From NCBI RefSeq assembly GCF_004151245.1, contig NZ_JUIW01000007.1, positions 124,001-188,000 of the forward strand: a stretch of DNA of 64,000 nt. Reading direction: 5' to 3'. Source of the stretch: Flavobacterium beibuense (GTDB taxonomy: Bacteria > Bacteroidota > Bacteroidia > Flavobacteriales > Flavobacteriaceae). A program made the position numbers and the translations under genes. Shown here piece after piece: positions 61,786-64,000 of this stretch. The notes under the pieces are model-generated. The model did not search any database, had not been told where the DNA came from, and worked only from the letters and a program-made list of their open reading frames with translations. Each line of letters starts with the position of its first letter. Positions within the stretch are counted from its first letter, which is position 1.

Positions 61786-62559
61786 ATGATAAAGAAGCTT
61801 ATTTTGTTTTTGGCATTGTTCCCCTTTGTGCTTACTGCACAGGATACCACTACCGCTACAGATACTATTGTAAAGAATGATTTTTCGGCAGCTAAATACC
61901 ATTTTAAACTAAAGCAGGTTATTATCCCTTCTACACTTATAGCGTATGGTGTAATAGGGCTTAATAACGACGATATTAAAAAGCTGAATACCGATGTAAG
62001 GGATGAGGTTTTAAGAAACGAACATAAAGAACGTACCATAGACGATGTTACCCGTTTTGTACCTATGCTTTCGGTATATGCCCTAAACCTTGTTGGGGTA
62101 GAAGGAGAGCATAATTTTAAGGACAGGACCATTATACTTACGACTTCTTTATTGATAACATTTACCACTGTGCGTAGCCTTAAGGCTATGACCGATGTAC
62201 AGCGACCTGATATTACGGCTTACAATTCGTTTCCATCGGGGCATACAGCTACTGCTTTTGCAGGTGCCGAGTTCTTGTTACAGGAATATAAGGATAAATC
62301 TATTTGGTATGGTATATCGGGGTATGTGGTTGCTACAGGTACGGGGCTTATGCGAATCTATAACAACAGGCACTGGCTTACCGATGTGGCGGCAGGAGCC
62401 GGTATAGGTATACTAAGTACCAAAATTGCCTACTGGGTATACCCGTTTTTAAAGAACAGGATATTTAAGGATAAGAAAGGTGAGAAGCAGATTACCGCTA
62501 TGATAATGCCTTTTTATAACGGAGAACAGTTTGGTGGGGGAATGGTAGTGAGGTTTTAA
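61786..62559 (+). CDS. PAP2 superfamily phosphatase, copy 2
   Basis: The protein has 257 residues, the same length as copy 1. The signal peptide is LILFLALFPFVLTAQ. Catalytic motifs are LKAMTDVQRPD, NSFPSGHTATAFAGAEFL and MRIYNNRHWLTDVAAGAGIG. Large blocks are identical to copy 1 (for example YNNRHWLTDVAAGAGIGILS and MPFYNGEQFGG), while the N-terminal 120 residues are more diverged. It follows copy 1 by 81 bp and is ended by the hairpin at 62583-62610. Confidence 0.92.
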   Translation: MIKKLILFLALFPFVLTAQDTTTATDTIVKNDFSAAKYHFKLKQVIIPSTLIAYGVIGLNNDDIKKLNTDVRDEVLRNEHKERTIDDVTRFVPMLSVYALNLVGVEGEHNFKDRTIILTTSLLITFTTVRSLKAMTDVQRPDITAYNSFPSGHTATAFAGAEFLLQEYKDKSIWYGISGYVVATGTGLMRIYNNRHWLTDVAAGAGIGILSTKIAYWVYPFLKNRIFKDKKGEKQITAMIMPFYNGEQFGGGMVVRF

Positions 62560-62582
62560 AAACTGAAAGCGCATAAAAACAA

Positions 62583-62610
62583 AAAAGCCTTTGATTTCTC
62601 AAAGGCTTTT
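62583..62610. terminator. Bidirectional terminator between PAP2 and tRNA genes
   Basis: AAAAGCCTTTGA (62583-62594) pairs with TCAAAGGCTTTT (62599-62610) around TTTC. It ends the PAP2 transcript on the plus strand and the tRNA transcript on the minus strand. Confidence 0.92.
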
Positions 62611-62612
62611 TG

Positions 62613-62686
<74 letters not shown>

Positions 62687-62713
62687 TGAAAAAGTTTGTG
62701 TTAGTTCTTTTCG

Positions 62714-62788
62714 TCGGGGTGGCAGGATTCGAACCTGCGACCTCCTGGTCCCAAACCAGGCGCGATGACCGGGCTACGCTACACCCCG
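62714..62788 (-). tRNA. tRNA-Pro (anticodon TGG)
   Basis: The acceptor stem is CGGGGTG (62782-62788) with CACCCCG (62715-62721). The anticodon arm CCTGGTTTGGGACCAGG gives anticodon TGG, and the T arm GGTTCGAATCC is standard. CCA is not encoded. It is 27 bp from tRNA-Arg and in the same transcript. Confidence 0.97.
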
Positions 62789-62796
62789 AAAAGAAG

Positions 62797-62880
62797 CGGA
62801 GAGACAGGGATTCGAACCCTGGCGACGGTTACCCGCCGACAGATTAGCAATCTGCTCCGTTACCACTCCGGCACCTCTCC
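62797..62880 (-). tRNA. tRNA-Ser (anticodon GCT)
   Basis: The acceptor stem is GGAGAGG (62874-62880) with TCTCTCC (62798-62804). The anticodon arm CAGATTGCTAATCTG gives anticodon GCT. A long variable arm (GGCGGGTAACCGTCG region) marks it as a class II serine tRNA. The discriminator base is G, as expected for Ser. It is the first gene of the tRNA cluster, read leftward. Confidence 0.97.
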
Positions 62881-62889
62881 TCTTTGCTC

Positions 62890-62908
62890 AAGGCTTTAAG
62901 CCTTTTTT
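62890..62908 (+). terminator. Short terminator-like hairpin beside the tRNA promoter
   Basis: AAGGC (62890-62894) pairs with GCCTT (62900-62904), with T residues following on the plus strand. It lies just upstream of tRNA-Ser, between the tRNA gene and its promoter. It may stop antisense transcription. Confidence 0.45.
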
Positions 62909-62915
62909 GCGGTTG

Positions 62916-62946
62916 CAAATGTAGATGATGATTCTCTTTTCTGCAA
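62916..62946 (-). promoter_or_regulatory. Consensus promoter of the tRNA operon
   Basis: On the minus strand TTG (62944-62946), 20 bp, TACATTTG (62916-62923) is a perfect Bacteroidota promoter. The -7 element lies 35 bp before the first base of tRNA-Ser. Confidence 0.78.
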
Positions 62947-63037
62947 CTATTTTTAAAGGTTTTTTTAATTTTTTTGAAACATTTATTTAAAGTCTTTAAC
63001 AGTCAGTATAATAGCAAAAGTAAAAATTTGTAGTTTT

Positions 63038-63607
63038 TTACTTAACACACTTCATGTATTTGATAAAATAACTGTCGGGAGTATAATTTTGCCCCATTGT
63101 TTCCGATTTAAGGTTGCTGCTTAAAGGGTAATCTACCGTCTCTCCGGAGTACTTCACCCTCATAAAAGATATGGGAGATTCGTCTAAATCTTCAATAGAT
63201 CCTTTTGTGAAAAGAAAGTTTCCGCTAAGCATTCTTATGTTTTTCTTCTCAACACTGTCATAAACCAGTCCGGAGCATTGGTCTTCGCTAATGCAAATAA
63301 GGGTAACGATCTTTCCGTTTAAAAGCTGCAGGTGTATGCGCGACTTATTATTAAGGCAGTATACTTTTGGGAACTCGTTGCTCTTTGCCAGTAGTTGAAA
63401 GTTTAATACAGGTATGCCGTCGTGGTTGCTAAGGGAAAAGAATATAAACGATGAGGTACCTCCAAAAACCTTTTCAAACATAAGGTATTCGGGTGTCGAT
63501 TTTATTTCTCCTGTTTCGGTGCTTATTACGGTATAATTACAGTCGTCTTGCTGTGCATTTGCGGTTAAACCCAGTAACAGTAACAATAGCAGTATGCTCT
63601 TTTTCAT
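63038..63607 (-). CDS. Secreted protein, unknown function
   Basis: The protein has 189 residues with a clear signal peptide (SILLLLLLLGLTANAQ). The mature part contains four Cys residues (DDCNYTV, VYCLNN, LICISEDQCSG), probably in disulfides, and ends MKCVK. It has beta-strand-like alternation and no recognised family. A TATATTTG sequence at 63645-63652 (minus strand) is a likely -7 element 38 bp upstream of the start. It is divergent from the cytochrome gene. Confidence 0.65.
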   Translation of the reverse strand: MKKSILLLLLLLGLTANAQQDDCNYTVISTETGEIKSTPEYLMFEKVFGGTSSFIFFSLSNHDGIPVLNFQLLAKSNEFPKVYCLNNKSRIHLQLLNGKIVTLICISEDQCSGLVYDSVEKKNIRMLSGNFLFTKGSIEDLDESPISFMRVKYSGETVDYPLSSNLKSETMGQNYTPDSYFIKYMKCVK

Positions 63608-63718
63608 ATATAAGGTGATATTTTTATTATTGACAGCGTGGTGCCAAATATAAACAAAAAGGCCAATGCCTGCCTGTAAAATTTAGGTTTAATTTAATAA
63701 TTAAGGCTGTAATTATCG

Positions 63719-63748
63719 TTGTGTGATACTGCAGGTTTTTGTAATTTG
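63719..63748 (+). promoter_or_regulatory. Probable promoter of the cytochrome lipoprotein gene
   Basis: TTG (63719-63721), 20 bp, TAATTTG (63742-63748): the -7 element lacks one of the two n bases of TAnnTTTG. It is 20 bp before the ATG at 63769. Confidence 0.4.
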
Positions 63749-63768
63749 ACAACCGTAAAATCCGCATC

Positions 63769-64000
63769 ATGATCAATAAGAATTTTTTATTTCCGGCTAT
63801 AGCCATAACCTCTGTTGTTATGTTTTCCTGTATTAAAAAAGAGAAGAAGGAAAACTATACCCAAAGCACTCCTGTTATAGCCGAAAAAGGCTATCAGACC
63901 GATGCTGCACAAAATTACCACAACTACTGTGCAGGCTGCCACGGCGAAAAGATGGATATGTTTGTAGACCGCCAATGGAAGCATGGCAGGGAACTTAAAG
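63769..64000 (+). CDS. Partial lipoprotein with cytochrome c heme-binding site
   Basis: Seventy-seven codons are visible before the window ends. The leader ends in a lipobox (MFSC, Cys21), followed by a Lys/Glu tether, and then NYCAGCHGEKMDMF gives a CxxCH heme c motif at C54-C57-H58. It is therefore a membrane-anchored c-type cytochrome domain at the N-terminus of a longer protein, possibly a cytochrome-linked dehydrogenase such as a PQQ or sugar dehydrogenase; the rest is outside the window. Confidence 0.8.
   Translation, partial: MINKNFLFPAIAITSVVMFSCIKKEKKENYTQSTPVIAEKGYQTDAAQNYHNYCAGCHGEKMDMFVDRQWKHGRELK

Overview
The window looks like a core chromosomal segment of a member of the Flavobacteriaceae (Flavobacterium or a close relative, Bacteroidota). 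The evidence is internal. Two proteins end in type IX secretion (T9SS) type A sorting domains, one of them a giant SprB-repeat adhesin. There are many Gln-Ala-cleaved secreted proteins and lipoproteins and several carboxypeptidase-regulatory-like domains. Base composition is AT-rich. Several promoters fit the Bacteroidota TTG-N19/20-TAnnTTTG pattern rather than the E. coli -35/-10 pattern. No rRNA operon, CRISPR array, transposase, prophage or integrase was seen; three tRNA genes lie near the right end.

Layout. 1-2275 (minus): an ECF sigma factor, a membrane protein in the anti-sigma position and a DUF4097-type beta-repeat surface protein form an overlapping operon that runs off the left edge. 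2456-5156 (plus): an outer-membrane beta-barrel protein, then four AT-rich orphan genes. 5178-9500 (minus): a small membrane protein, yebC, a Prc/Tsp-like S41 protease and gcvT. 9726-12802 (plus): nnr and hutH. 12841-13704 (minus): a secreted regulatory-domain protein. 14116-19389 (plus): the 1757-residue adhesin. 19505-23702 (minus): DUF1801, GNAT, several small membrane or secreted proteins, DUF1304 and a RimB-RimK fusion. 23914-32229: a secreted YD-repeat-like protein, clpC (minus), gyrA, a TPR protein and a small orphan. 32275-38196 (minus): pheT, a small lipoprotein, a T9SS-exported subtilase and three related small secreted proteins. 38350-42354 (plus): an M14 peptidase, a membrane protein and a GH114/TM1410-like lipoprotein. 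42428-45562 (minus): a response regulator, a histidine kinase and a NADAR protein. 45855-47759: dnaK. 47954-52759 (minus): a GH5 glycosidase, two tandem CarboxypepD_reg membrane proteins, an NlpC/P60 hydrolase and a thiolase. 53325-55889: an osmC and alpha/beta-hydrolase operon divergent from oxyR. 55884-58635: GNAT, then an AhpD-like protein, a YCII protein and an ECF42-type sigma factor. 58693-64000: a small secreted protein, an ABC-F ATPase, two tandem PAP2 phosphatases, tRNA-Arg, tRNA-Pro and tRNA-Ser, a secreted orphan, and the start of a lipoprotein cytochrome c.

Most of the segment is housekeeping: protein quality control (clpC, dnaK, prc), translation (pheT, tRNAs, rimK), supercoiling (gyrA), one-carbon and histidine metabolism and metabolite repair. 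It is interleaved with lineage-specific secreted proteins. No complete new defence or biosynthetic system could be demonstrated. The most unusual items are the AT-rich orphan block at 3009-5156, the two paralogous membrane proteins sharing a 300-bp near-identical repeat at 49591-50570, the subtilase with its family of small secreted neighbours, similar upstream sequence elements at dnaK and clpC, and a gene-free 565-bp stretch at 52760-53324 with two terminator-like hairpins.
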